Shown here: positions 28,084-36,610 of the stretch, one piece after another
How the letters are laid out: the number at the start of each line of letters is the position of its first letter
Position numbering within the stretch: the stretch's first letter is position 1
Made by a program: the position numbers and the translations under genes
Assembly (NCBI RefSeq): GCF_004322395.1
Contig: NZ_SCTW01000060.1
Location: forward strand, 1-64,000
Reading direction: 5' to 3'
Source: Methylobacter sp.
GTDB taxonomy: Bacteria > Pseudomonadota > Gammaproteobacteria > Methylococcales > Methylomonadaceae
DNA length: 64,000 nucleotides
Notes under the pieces: generated by a model
The model's input: only the letters and a program-made list of their open reading frames with translations
Database searches by the model: none
Told to the model about the DNA's origin: nothing

Positions 28084-28602
28084 ATGGCAAAAAATAAACA
28101 CATTACCGAGCCCGATGTATTCGGTTTTCAAGTGCGGATAGTAAGACGCGGCAAAGAAAGCAGTCGTTATTTTTCGCACAAATTATGGGGGAATAAAGGC
28201 AAGTCTTTGAAAGCGGCAATTACTTGGCGCGACCAGATGCTGACCGTTTTAAAAGGCAGTAAGACGCGGTTTCTTAAGCCGCCTAAAAATAAAACCACTA
28301 CCGGTGTCACGGGGGTTTCAAGAACTATCAAGTATGATCATCGCAAAGATAAAAGTTATCTTTGCTATACCGTTTTTTGGGTCAGTAACTGCAAATCAAG
28401 GAATAAAACCTTTCAGGTTGGCAATGTAGATAAAGTAACGGCAGACGATGAATTGCATGCGTTTCGTACCGCCAAGCTGTTCAGAAGTTGCTATGAATAT
28501 TCGATTGATAATGATCTTGAATTTTACGACAGTAAATTTGCCGGCTGGAAGAAATCACGCCTGTATGATGACGAGAATTTGAACCCGGTAGCAGCGGGGT
28601 GA
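28084..28602 (+). CDS. AP2-like DNA-binding domain protein
   Basis: 172 residues, very basic. Two related segments, about 12-60 (VFGFQVRIVRRGKESSRYFS with a following KSLKAAITWRDQML helix) and about 90-150 (TGVTGVSRTIKYDHRKDKSY, then NKTFQVGNV and a helix), look like the three-strand-plus-helix AP2 fold. In bacteria that fold occurs in HNH homing endonucleases and in stand-alone proteins. No HNH motif is present. It is a monocistronic gene 275 bases past the peroxiredoxin start. Role unknown; DNA binding is a family-based guess. Confidence 0.55.
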   Translation: MAKNKHITEPDVFGFQVRIVRRGKESSRYFSHKLWGNKGKSLKAAITWRDQMLTVLKGSKTRFLKPPKNKTTTGVTGVSRTIKYDHRKDKSYLCYTVFWVSNCKSRNKTFQVGNVDKVTADDELHAFRTAKLFRSCYEYSIDNDLEFYDSKFAGWKKSRLYDDENLNPVAAG

Positions 28603-28709
28603 GCAAAGATTTTACGTTAGACGGCTGTGCAGCGTTTTGTAGAAACATAGCTTTGGCAAGCATAAACATATATCGGATTATCTGGTAAAAAGACAAGCCT
28701 TTTACATCG

Positions 28710-30596
28710 CTAAAGTTCGATGCGGATACCCAGTTCAATGACTCGCTCGACAGGAACCTTGAAAAAATCTATCGCGCTTGAAGCATTATGAAACAAAAAC
28801 CTGAATAAGGGTCTGCGCCATTTTGGCATAAGGCTTTTTTTCCGGAAAGAGAGTCGCTCGCTGCCGATAAAAAATGATGTCTGCTTGAAGTCGATGTTTA
28901 GTCCTTCTTGAGCGCACTGTTCTAAAGCTTGCCTCACATCAGGACTTTGCTGGAAACCATAGTAAAGTTTAACCCGGTAAAAATTGTTATCCTTGCCAAA
29001 CGTGCGGATTTTGATTCGGTGCGCTACATCAACATATGGCTCATCTTTAGTGACAATGGTTAATACCATGATTTGTTCATGCAATACATGGTTATGCTCA
29101 AAGTTGTGTAAAAATACCTGCGGCACGCCATGCAGGTTTTTCGCCAGATAAACGGCAGAACCTTTAACAGTTACTGCCTGATGATTCATTATTTTATCTT
29201 CCAAGTCCTCAAACAGCATCCGTCTATCATCCATATGTTCCGCCAATAATGCCCGGCCTTGAATCCATGTGGTCATCATTAAAAACAGCACCATTCCAAT
29301 AACCAAAGGCAACCAGCCTCCAGTAGGTATTTTTAAACTGTTAGAAGACAGAAATAAAAAGTCTACGGTTAGAAATGTTGTTAAAAAGGTAATGCCGGCC
29401 AATTTTTTCCATTGCCAAAGTTCTTGAATAACAATAAATACCAAAATAGTATCGACAATCATCGTGCCGGTAACGGCAATGCCATAAGCGGAAGCCAGCG
29501 CCGAAGAAGATTGAAAGCTTAATACCACCACAAATACCGAAACCATCAATAACCAATTGATCGCAGGAATATATACCTGTCCCACTTCCCGGCCCGATGT
29601 ATGCAAAATATTCATACGTGGGCAGTAGCCAAGCTGTATGGCTTGTCTGGTGACCGAGAACGCGCCGGATATGACTGCTTGAGAGGCAATAACAGATGCC
29701 AATGTTGCCAAAAATAATAGCGGATACATCGCCCAAGTTGGCGCCAGCAAATAGAACGGATTTTTCACCGCATCAGGGTGTTCAAGAAGTAATGCCCCTT
29801 GGCCAAAATAGTTCAGCAACAAAGCAGGAAAAACAAAGCCGAACCAGGCGTAGCGTATCGGCTTCAGGCCAAAATGCCCCATATCGGCATAAAGCGCTTC
29901 AGCGCCGGTTATTGCCAATACCACCGCTCCCATAATTAAAAAGCTTTGCCATCCCAATTCGAGCAATAAATGAATCGCATAATAAGGGTTAACCGCCGCT
30001 AATACGCCGGGAGCATGACTAATATTAGCTACGCCAAGACTGCCCAGCGTAACGAACCAAAGACACATGATCGGTGAAAACATTTTTCCAACCGCTCCTG
30101 TGCCTTTAGCCTGCAAAATAAAAAGCGCGAAGAGTACTGTGATGGTGATCGGCAATACATAATGAGCTAAGGATGGAGCAATGACTTGCAAGCCCTCGAC
30201 TGCGCTTAATACTGAAATTGCGGGGGTAATAATGCCGTCGCCGTAAAACAAGGCGGCGCCGAGTAAACCAATGGTAACGATAAAGCGTGTTTTTTTCGGA
30301 TTATCGCTGGCGCTTTGCAACGCAAAAGTCATCAGCGCCATAATGCCGCCTTCACCTTTATTGTTAACCCGCATAATAAACGTTGCGTATTTGATAGCTA
30401 CAACCAAGGTTAATGCCCAAAAAACCAGTGACAGCACACCTAATACATGCGGTTTATCAATCGGCAGATGGCTGCCGAAGATTTCCTTAACAGCGTATAA
30501 AGGGCTGGTGCCAATATCACCAAATACAACACCGATAGCGCTTAGGGCTAAAACGGCTGCTTGTTTTTTGGAATCATCTTGAGAGCTTGTCGCCAT
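28710..30596 (-). CDS. kup: Low-affinity K+ uptake permease Kup
   Basis: 628 residues. The N-terminal GVVFGDIGTSPLYAVKEIFG is the Kup/HAK signature, followed by about 12 transmembrane helices (to residue 450; for example GDGIITPAISVLSAVEGLQ) and a cytoplasmic C-terminal domain with FGKDNNFYRVKLYYGFQQSP. Proton-coupled potassium uptake across the inner membrane. The neighbour on the same strand is nhaD, so potassium and sodium transport are grouped. Confidence 0.96.
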   Translation of the reverse strand: MATSSQDDSKKQAAVLALSAIGVVFGDIGTSPLYAVKEIFGSHLPIDKPHVLGVLSLVFWALTLVVAIKYATFIMRVNNKGEGGIMALMTFALQSASDNPKKTRFIVTIGLLGAALFYGDGIITPAISVLSAVEGLQVIAPSLAHYVLPITITVLFALFILQAKGTGAVGKMFSPIMCLWFVTLGSLGVANISHAPGVLAAVNPYYAIHLLLELGWQSFLIMGAVVLAITGAEALYADMGHFGLKPIRYAWFGFVFPALLLNYFGQGALLLEHPDAVKNPFYLLAPTWAMYPLLFLATLASVIASQAVISGAFSVTRQAIQLGYCPRMNILHTSGREVGQVYIPAINWLLMVSVFVVVLSFQSSSALASAYGIAVTGTMIVDTILVFIVIQELWQWKKLAGITFLTTFLTVDFLFLSSNSLKIPTGGWLPLVIGMVLFLMMTTWIQGRALLAEHMDDRRMLFEDLEDKIMNHQAVTVKGSAVYLAKNLHGVPQVFLHNFEHNHVLHEQIMVLTIVTKDEPYVDVAHRIKIRTFGKDNNFYRVKLYYGFQQSPDVRQALEQCAQEGLNIDFKQTSFFIGSERLSFRKKSLMPKWRRPLFRFLFHNASSAIDFFKVPVERVIELGIRIEL

Positions 30597-30663
30597 AGTA
30601 AATATTGAATTAGATGGGAAATTAGTAACGAATCAACTGGATGCCATTGGCTTTAACCCGCCG

Positions 30664-31965
30664 CTATACCCAATGCAAAACCTCGAATTGCAGATACCAA
30701 AGACCGAAAGAGCCGAGGAAGTTAACCAGCACTGCCGGCAGAAAGCGTAAATGAGTGGCGAAAGTATAGCTTTTGTCGATGGACATAGCCATGACCCCCG
30801 CCGAAGAACCCACTACAGTCAAGCTGCCGCCGATGCCTACCATCATAGCGTTCAGCATCCATTGCTCAACGCCTATGTTAGGATTCGCCATAATAGCCGC
30901 CGCTTCGAGCAAGTTATTGTCGATACAGCTGGATATCAATCCTAAAATAAAGTTGACCCAGGTCGGCTCCAGAGTTTCGAATAGCTGGCGCACATAAGAC
31001 AGCCAGCCCACATGATTGAGGGCAGCCATACCGGTGATAATGCCGATGTAATACATTAAAGTTGCCCATTCAACTTTTTGTAGTTGAATGTCCAGATTAA
31101 TCTCAATGCCACATCTTCTCCTTAGTGCCCAAATGTACATTACAACTAGGCCCAAACCGCTACCCAGTGCGAATTCAATATCGACATGCAGCACCATGTT
31201 CAGCACCACTGCTCCGACAATAGCCGATGCGCAAACCAACGCAAGGCTAAGTCCGCCCGGTTTGAGACCTTCTGCTGTTGTGTTGGGTTTAAGCAGTGCA
31301 TCGGTATCAAGTTTTTTCAGGTAGAACATATCCAAAACCAGCGCGCTTAAAAACCAGCCGAAAACCGCTGCCGGAAATAACATCAACAAATCGGTCATGG
31401 TGACTTTGTCGGCCAGAATCACCATCAAACTAGTCGAAGTGCCGATAAACCAAACACCGCTGTTAGATGAAATAATCGTATTGCACAAGACCAGATGGGT
31501 ATAGCGTGAATCTGCTGAAACATTGCTGATCGATTTACCGAAAATCATAGTGGTGGTTAAGCTGCTGATGAAGGGACTCAACAACGCACACAATAAGCCC
31601 ATCACCCAGAACAAACCTCTCGCTCCCAACCCTCTATTCATTAACGCGTGGTTCATAGCAGCGAAGACGTTGCGTTCGTTCAGAATCTCAACAATCATCC
31701 ACATGAACGCCATAAAGGCGATCAACGCGAATAGCGATTCTTTAGTTGACGCCTGCATCGCAATCAAGGGTTTGAATCGTTCAGGATCGTCGCCGCTGAG
31801 CCAATAGTAAGCGCCAATGATGGCTACTGTAGACATCATCATCAAAGCGGGTTTGAACTTGTCCATCGCCAACTGGACTTCGAAGATGATCATCATCAAG
31901 CCGATAACAAATATGCTCAGCACAATGAGTCCAACTGGGGAAAAGGGAAGTATAGCTATGGGCAT
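30664..31965 (-). CDS. nhaD: Na+/H+ antiporter NhaD
   Basis: 433 residues with about 12 hydrophobic segments, in the ion transporter (IT) superfamily. Family-like segments are SPFISSLTTTMIFGKSI, NTIISSNSGVWFIGTSTSLM and SSCIDNNLLEAAAIMANPN. It exports sodium in exchange for protons and is common in marine and haloalkaliphilic gammaproteobacteria. A 15-base direct repeat (31996-32010 and 32012-32026) lies just upstream in the promoter region. Confidence 0.85.
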   Translation of the reverse strand: MPIAILPFSPVGLIVLSIFVIGLMMIIFEVQLAMDKFKPALMMMSTVAIIGAYYWLSGDDPERFKPLIAMQASTKESLFALIAFMAFMWMIVEILNERNVFAAMNHALMNRGLGARGLFWVMGLLCALLSPFISSLTTTMIFGKSISNVSADSRYTHLVLCNTIISSNSGVWFIGTSTSLMVILADKVTMTDLLMLFPAAVFGWFLSALVLDMFYLKKLDTDALLKPNTTAEGLKPGGLSLALVCASAIVGAVVLNMVLHVDIEFALGSGLGLVVMYIWALRRRCGIEINLDIQLQKVEWATLMYYIGIITGMAALNHVGWLSYVRQLFETLEPTWVNFILGLISSCIDNNLLEAAAIMANPNIGVEQWMLNAMMVGIGGSLTVVGSSAGVMAMSIDKSYTFATHLRFLPAVLVNFLGSFGLWYLQFEVLHWV

Positions 31966-32164
31966 AGGGATTTTTTCCGTAAAAAGTCTAAAAGTGAAGA
32001 TATTATATTATGAAGATATTATATTAATTCTTTAGTCCCGCAATTAATAAATACTTGAGTTTATGGGGTTGCCGCCGTCCCCATACGCATCGACTGAAAT
32101 TAGATTAAAAGATACTGTTAATCAATGAATGAATTTGTATATAGATTGTATACAAATTATTAAC

Positions 32165-32217
32165 AAACCACGAAGAATACGGATTATTAGAGTTTCCGAT
32201 GTGTTTCTTCGTGGTTT
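32165..32217. repeat. AAACCACGAAG inverted repeat
   Basis: 11-bp perfect arms (32165-32175 and 32207-32217) around a 31-base loop. It is related to the longer palindrome at 63833-63945 and sits between nhaD and exbD, both on the minus strand. Confidence 0.65.
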
Positions 32218-32236
32218 TATATATGAGAAGGTGGGG

Positions 32237-32647
32237 CTACTGCTTCACAGTCACAAATGCTATTTTAGCGATTCCGGCATGCTGTACAGTTGCCATGAGT
32301 TCGGCGACTTTCGAATAGACGACGTCTTGGTCTGCGTATAAATGCAAGCCGATTTCAGGATTTCTTAAAAGCTCGGTCTTTAGAGCTGTTTCCAGTGCGG
32401 CAAGGTCGGCAAGCGGGAGCTTATTCAGCGTAATAACGCCCTGGACATCAATACCAAGCTGCAACGGTTGTTCCTTGGTATCCGCCGTAGTCTCGGCGGT
32501 TTTCGGCAAAGTCACATGCACTGATTGGGTGAGTAACGGCGCAGTCACTAATAAAATAATTACCAGCACCAGCATTACATCGACGAGGGGCGTGACGTTA
32601 ATCTCGCTCATCGCTCCTTCGTCTTCGGATTGCGGTTTAAAAGCCAT
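32237..32647 (-). CDS. exbD: ExbD-family biopolymer transporter
   Basis: 136 residues. A single N-terminal transmembrane helix contains the proton-carrying Asp (INVTPLVDVMLVLVIILLV), followed by a periplasmic domain with LGIDVQGVITLNKLPL and LHLYADQDVVYSKVAELMA. It works with ExbB to harvest the proton gradient for TonB. It lies two bases after exbB in the order tonB-exbB-exbD. Confidence 0.94.
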   Translation of the reverse strand: MAFKPQSEDEGAMSEINVTPLVDVMLVLVIILLVTAPLLTQSVHVTLPKTAETTADTKEQPLQLGIDVQGVITLNKLPLADLAALETALKTELLRNPEIGLHLYADQDVVYSKVAELMATVQHAGIAKIAFVTVKQ

Positions 32648-32649
32648 AT

Positions 32650-33315
32650 CTATTCCTTACCGTTAACGCCCGCAGCTGAGACGATGTGCATAAAGCTGAC
32701 GACAAAATTTTCCAAGCCGGCGCGCTGCTGTTTAACTCGGCGCAGGAAAAAGTTATAGGCCAATACCGCCGGCACGGCGACAGCGATACCTATTGCGGTT
32801 GCGACCAATGCATCGCCGATCGGGCCAGCCACCACATCAAGGCTAGTTGAACCGCTTGCAGTAATCTCATGCATCGCATGCATGATGCCCAATACGGTAC
32901 CGAACAAGCCGACGAATGGCGACGTGCTGCCGATACTGGCAAGCAGCGTCAAGCCGCCCTCCATTGAGTGCTGCTCTTTCTGCATTTGAACGAGCAACGA
33001 GTGTTCCAGCAATTCATCCGGAATGCCTCGGTATTTAAGGCTTTTGCCGTCTGACTGCCGGCTTTCATCCATCCATGCAAACCCTTGCCGTGCAATTCGC
33101 GCTTCCGGTCCTCGGGCTGCATCTGCGGGCAAGTTTTTTGCCTGCTCCAGACTGTCTGCATCCCAAAACGCTTTATTAAAGGCCCGGTTGTAATAACTAT
33201 TTTTTATGAACTGCCAGATTTTGAATAAAATCACCGTCCATGTTGCTATCGAAAAGATCAACAAAGTGTATAAAGTGCCGTCGATAATAACGGTAGGCGA
33301 TATATGATGGGGCAT
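32650..33315 (-). CDS. exbB: ExbB-family proton channel subunit
   Basis: 221 residues. First transmembrane helix at 12-30 (TLYTLLIFSIATWTVILF). The MotA/TolQ/ExbB core is LLASIGSTSPFVGLFGTVLG, followed by IGDALVATAIGIAVAVPAV. It forms the pentameric stator channel with ExbD. Its start is 138 bases after the tonB stop. Confidence 0.95.
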   Translation of the reverse strand: MPHHISPTVIIDGTLYTLLIFSIATWTVILFKIWQFIKNSYYNRAFNKAFWDADSLEQAKNLPADAARGPEARIARQGFAWMDESRQSDGKSLKYRGIPDELLEHSLLVQMQKEQHSMEGGLTLLASIGSTSPFVGLFGTVLGIMHAMHEITASGSTSLDVVAGPIGDALVATAIGIAVAVPAVLAYNFFLRRVKQQRAGLENFVVSFMHIVSAAGVNGKE

Positions 33316-33453
33316 TCCCCTCTCCTTATTTTAATGATGAAAAGAAATTTGTGGATGCAATCATCGGGTTGATTGCAGTTTTTTAGCTTACTGCATACCG
33401 GCTGAATATTTGTTCTGAAAGGGTCAATACAAAGCTGGTAAAGCGCAAACCAG

Positions 33454-34257
33454 TTACCTCGTTAATTTAAATTGCAGCGTTTGGACTGCGCGCTGCTCAA
33501 CGGCAACGCCGTTAACTATTTTTTCTTTAAATGTCCATTGGTTAATGGCTTTCAGAGCCGCTTGATCAAAAACTTCGGGGGGCTCGGCCTCTACAACTAC
33601 GGCGTTTTCGACTTCGCCGCTAGTAGTAATAGTAAATTCGATTCTAACCCAGCCCTCGATATGCCGTTCAGCAGCGCGCGCAGGATATTTGGGCGGAACG
33701 CGTTCCAACGGAACGACGCCGGTGCTGATTTTCGGTTCGTTGCTGACTACCGCAGGCGCAGGCCGACTGACCGGTTGCGGTGTTGAAACAGGCGCTACCG
33801 GAGTATTCGAAACTGCCGGTTTTTCTTCAGCAATAGTCTGCGGTTTTGGCAATTCCACATGTTTAGGAATAACCGGCATTTTTTTTACAACCGGCTTTTT
33901 GACGGGTTGCTTTTTCGGAGGCTCAGGTTTTGGCGGCGCAGGCGGTGTAACCGGAACTTGCGGAGTCGGCGCGGAAACCAGCGATACCTCCATTATTACC
34001 AGCGAAGGCTGTTTTGGGGGGGCGTCGGTCGGCTTTAACAACCAAAGACCTGCCCACACATGCAACAGCAGCACTAAAATCAACAGTAATCCACCAAAAA
34101 AGCGTGGATACTCTTCGCCGGTTAAGGCTGCAAATAATGATCGTTTTTTTTGCACTATCGGACTTGCCTCGCTACCCGAAGAGGTTAAATTTCGGTCGGT
34201 CAAGCCGCCTTCGTGGTTGTTGAATAAAAACATCGGGAATATTATCTTTTTAAACAT
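33454..34257 (-). CDS. tonB: TonB energy transducer
   Basis: 267 residues. N-terminal cytoplasmic part of about 40 residues, transmembrane helix near 53-75 (GGLLLILVLLLHVWAGLWLL), a Pro/Lys-rich periplasm-spanning region (TPPAPPKPEPPKKQPVKKP, about 100-170), and a C-terminal TonB box-binding domain (PPKYPARAAERHIEGWVRIE). The cytoplasmic extension before the membrane helix is longer than in classic TonB. It presumably energises the two TonB-dependent receptors at 40446-45427. Confidence 0.93.
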   Translation of the reverse strand: MFKKIIFPMFLFNNHEGGLTDRNLTSSGSEASPIVQKKRSLFAALTGEEYPRFFGGLLLILVLLLHVWAGLWLLKPTDAPPKQPSLVIMEVSLVSAPTPQVPVTPPAPPKPEPPKKQPVKKPVVKKMPVIPKHVELPKPQTIAEEKPAVSNTPVAPVSTPQPVSRPAPAVVSNEPKISTGVVPLERVPPKYPARAAERHIEGWVRIEFTITTSGEVENAVVVEAEPPEVFDQAALKAINQWTFKEKIVNGVAVEQRAVQTLQFKLTR

Positions 34258-34338
34258 TGAACGTCGGTTATGTTCAGGCTATCCGCAAGCCATATTTTAC
34301 TTAGCATGGTCATCGTAGTAATTACAGAATATAAAACT

Positions 34339-34995
34339 TTAAATAGGTTGAGGCTGTTTCAGCAATTTAATCTTTGCAAACTGCCAAACCATTGGCATGA
34401 ACGATACAAAAACAATGCCTAAAACAATCTTTTCGAAATTGTGTTTTACCCATTCATTTGAGCCGAGAAAATACCCCGTTAAGGTTATGCTCGTGACCCA
34501 TAATGTCGCGCCGATAACGCAAAAGATAATGTATTTTAAGTATTTCATGCTACCCGCACCGGCTACGAAAGGAGCAATCGTGCGGATGATCGGAACAAAC
34601 CGCGCCATAATAACGGCTTTTCCGCCGTGTTTTTCGTAGAATTCTTCGGTTTGGGTAATATGTTTCCGTTTAACAAACAATATTTGTTCCCGGGATTTGA
34701 TGAAATTACTAAAATGTTTTCCGACAAAATGATTAACATTATCGCCCAGCAAAGCCGCACTAATGAGCAACGGAATGACAATTTGAATATCTAATTTCCC
34801 TGTTGATGACGCCAACAGACCGACTGCAAAAAGCAATGAATCGCCGGGTAACAACGGCATAACGATTAAGCCGGTTTCAACAAAAATTATCGCCGCCAAA
34901 ATTACATAGGTAAGCATCTCGTAATGCGCCAGAAAATCCTGCAGCGTCGTCAGTGGATCTTTGAGCAAGTGCAATAAAAAGTAAATAATTTCCAT
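34339..34995 (-). CDS. DedA family membrane protein
   Basis: 218 residues. Family core: FVETGLIVMPLLPGDSLLFA (about 39-58), EEFYEKHGGKAVIMARFVPI-type segment near 117-136, and RTIAPFVAGAGSMKYLKY. Four or more hydrophobic helices. DedA proteins are linked to undecaprenyl-phosphate or phospholipid flipping and membrane homeostasis. It lies on the same strand between tonB and the ABC-2 permease genes; a functional link to them is not evident. Confidence 0.93.
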   Translation of the reverse strand: MEIIYFLLHLLKDPLTTLQDFLAHYEMLTYVILAAIIFVETGLIVMPLLPGDSLLFAVGLLASSTGKLDIQIVIPLLISAALLGDNVNHFVGKHFSNFIKSREQILFVKRKHITQTEEFYEKHGGKAVIMARFVPIIRTIAPFVAGAGSMKYLKYIIFCVIGATLWVTSITLTGYFLGSNEWVKHNFEKIVLGIVFVSFMPMVWQFAKIKLLKQPQPI

Positions 34996-35088
34996 AAAGT
35001 TACCTTGTTATATCGTTAAAATGAGCAAGCATAAAGTACACTTCATGTCTTGGCGACTATTTATTATTAATCAAGTTTAAACAGTGTC

Positions 35089-36444
35089 TTACGGCCTTCC
35101 AAATCGGTTGCGCAAAGTTATCAATACCAACAACAAAAAAACGCCTAGCAGCAACTGCCTCAATATGACCGTCCATACTGTTTCAGCCGTCGGCAAAGAT
35201 TTTACTACAGGCAGTTGCTGATAATCCGACGGCGCCATACTTTGCTTGCCCATAACTCTGGGGACAAAAAAAGCTCGCCACCGGTCTTCAAATTGATTGA
35301 CCGCTTCAATATATTCGGCATAACGGGGAGCATCAATACCCGCCAAACGGTCAGCCGTCAATACGACGGCAAGTCCTGGCGAAAAAGCGGACCATCGCTC
35401 CATAAACTCAAAATGCGCCTTCCGAACCCCGTCAAAACGATACATCAGCGTGCGCACCTTGCTATCAAGCTCCAGATTTGCGGGCAGACCGGCAATCTCG
35501 CGGGGTGGTTCTTTCGCCGGCGCCGTTTCAGGATGCGCCTGATACCAGGTTGACAGCAATTCGGCTTGTTGTTTGGAAGTTTGCGCCTGAACACGACGAA
35601 TATCGACAATTGCTTCAAGCCGCGAAGGCATGGGTTGCATGCCGTTTGCCCCCCAGCTCAAGCCAGCGGGCACCGCAAACGTCGTGACCAGCCACATGCC
35701 CAATAAGCCTACCGCCACCGCGCCAGATGAAACAGGCAGCAACAGAAACAGCCCGGAAATTGTAATCCACACTCCGGTAAATATCCCGACAAAAAATAGC
35801 CAGTGCGTTGCCGCGTAAAGGGTGGAACCGGAGTCCAGCATAAATGCAAGCAACGATGCTGCGAGGGCAGGTATCAGCACCATGACCAGTCGCACTGCGA
35901 GCGCGGCAAATACCAACAACGAAGGATGAGGCATTTGCGCACAAACCAAACGCCACACGCCTCGCTCCCGGTCTTCCTGAACTAGGCCGTAAGTGAGGGC
36001 TATCACGGTCAACGGCAAAAATAACGCAAGTATGCTCGCAAAATCGAGCAAGCCCAGTTCGCGCAGTAATGGATTGAACAACTGGTCGCTGTTGCGCCCA
36101 TCGGTATAGCGGCTACGGGTTGATATGCGCAGTTCGGAACCGAGCAGGTCCATTTGCCGTACGCTCAATGCCAAACCGCCAAGTGCCGGAAGACGCACGG
36201 TTGTATTATCAGCCAACTTGGATGCATAGCTGCCTTTGCCGGTACCGGGCGCATCGTGCATTTCTGTGGGCACTTGGCTGTTGCCGGTTTGGTGCTGCGG
36301 CTGCAATGCTTTGGCGCGAAACTCGCTGGCTGCAAGTCCCGACCATATTGCGCTAGCCGCCAGCAGGGTGAAAAACGCTGCAATAACCCACAGATTGACC
36401 GGGTTGCGAATGAAGCGCAGCCATTCGGCTTGTAACAAGCTCAT
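35089..36444 (-). CDS. ABC-2 type permease subunit (DUF3526-like), second copy
   Basis: 451 residues: a first membrane helix (LWVIAAFFTLLAASAIW, about 13-33), a large extracytoplasmic loop (about 35-130), then several helices (ALFLPLTVIALTYGLVQEDR, about 138-157, and on to 275), another soluble segment and a final helix. The motif EDRERGVWRLVCAQMPHP after the second helix is typical of ABC-2 export permeases of the NosY/DUF3526 type. It pairs with the permease at 36611-38023 and the ATPase at 38020. Confidence 0.82.
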   Translation of the reverse strand: MSLLQAEWLRFIRNPVNLWVIAAFFTLLAASAIWSGLAASEFRAKALQPQHQTGNSQVPTEMHDAPGTGKGSYASKLADNTTVRLPALGGLALSVRQMDLLGSELRISTRSRYTDGRNSDQLFNPLLRELGLLDFASILALFLPLTVIALTYGLVQEDRERGVWRLVCAQMPHPSLLVFAALAVRLVMVLIPALAASLLAFMLDSGSTLYAATHWLFFVGIFTGVWITISGLFLLLPVSSGAVAVGLLGMWLVTTFAVPAGLSWGANGMQPMPSRLEAIVDIRRVQAQTSKQQAELLSTWYQAHPETAPAKEPPREIAGLPANLELDSKVRTLMYRFDGVRKAHFEFMERWSAFSPGLAVVLTADRLAGIDAPRYAEYIEAVNQFEDRWRAFFVPRVMGKQSMAPSDYQQLPVVKSLPTAETVWTVILRQLLLGVFLLLVLITLRNRFGRP

Positions 36445-36453
36445 ATCAATTCG

Positions 36454-36591
36454 TCCACGAAAGGCGCGAAAAACACGAAAGCCACCAAATAAATCGACAG
36501 CTTATATTGGTAAAGCCACTCACTCTTTGGTGAATAATTTACAGCTGCATAGTCCATTAAATATTTTCGTGCTTTTTGTGTTTTTCGTGGA
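36454..36591. repeat. TCCACGAAA inverted repeat element inside the ABC operon
   Basis: Left end 36454-36480 and right end 36564-36591 are imperfect reverse complements (TCCACGAAA...AAAACACGAAA against TTTTCGTG...TTTTTCGTGGA). The element of about 140 bases fills the gap between the two permease genes and has no coding capacity. Confidence 0.65.
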
Positions 36592-36610
36592 TCAATTGCT
36601 GTTTTTAGGA

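Noticed and set aside
33689-34318. Plus-strand frame of 209 codons antisense to tonB
   Set aside because: Glycine-rich translation is a mirror of the TonB Pro/Lys region; tonB itself has clear domains.
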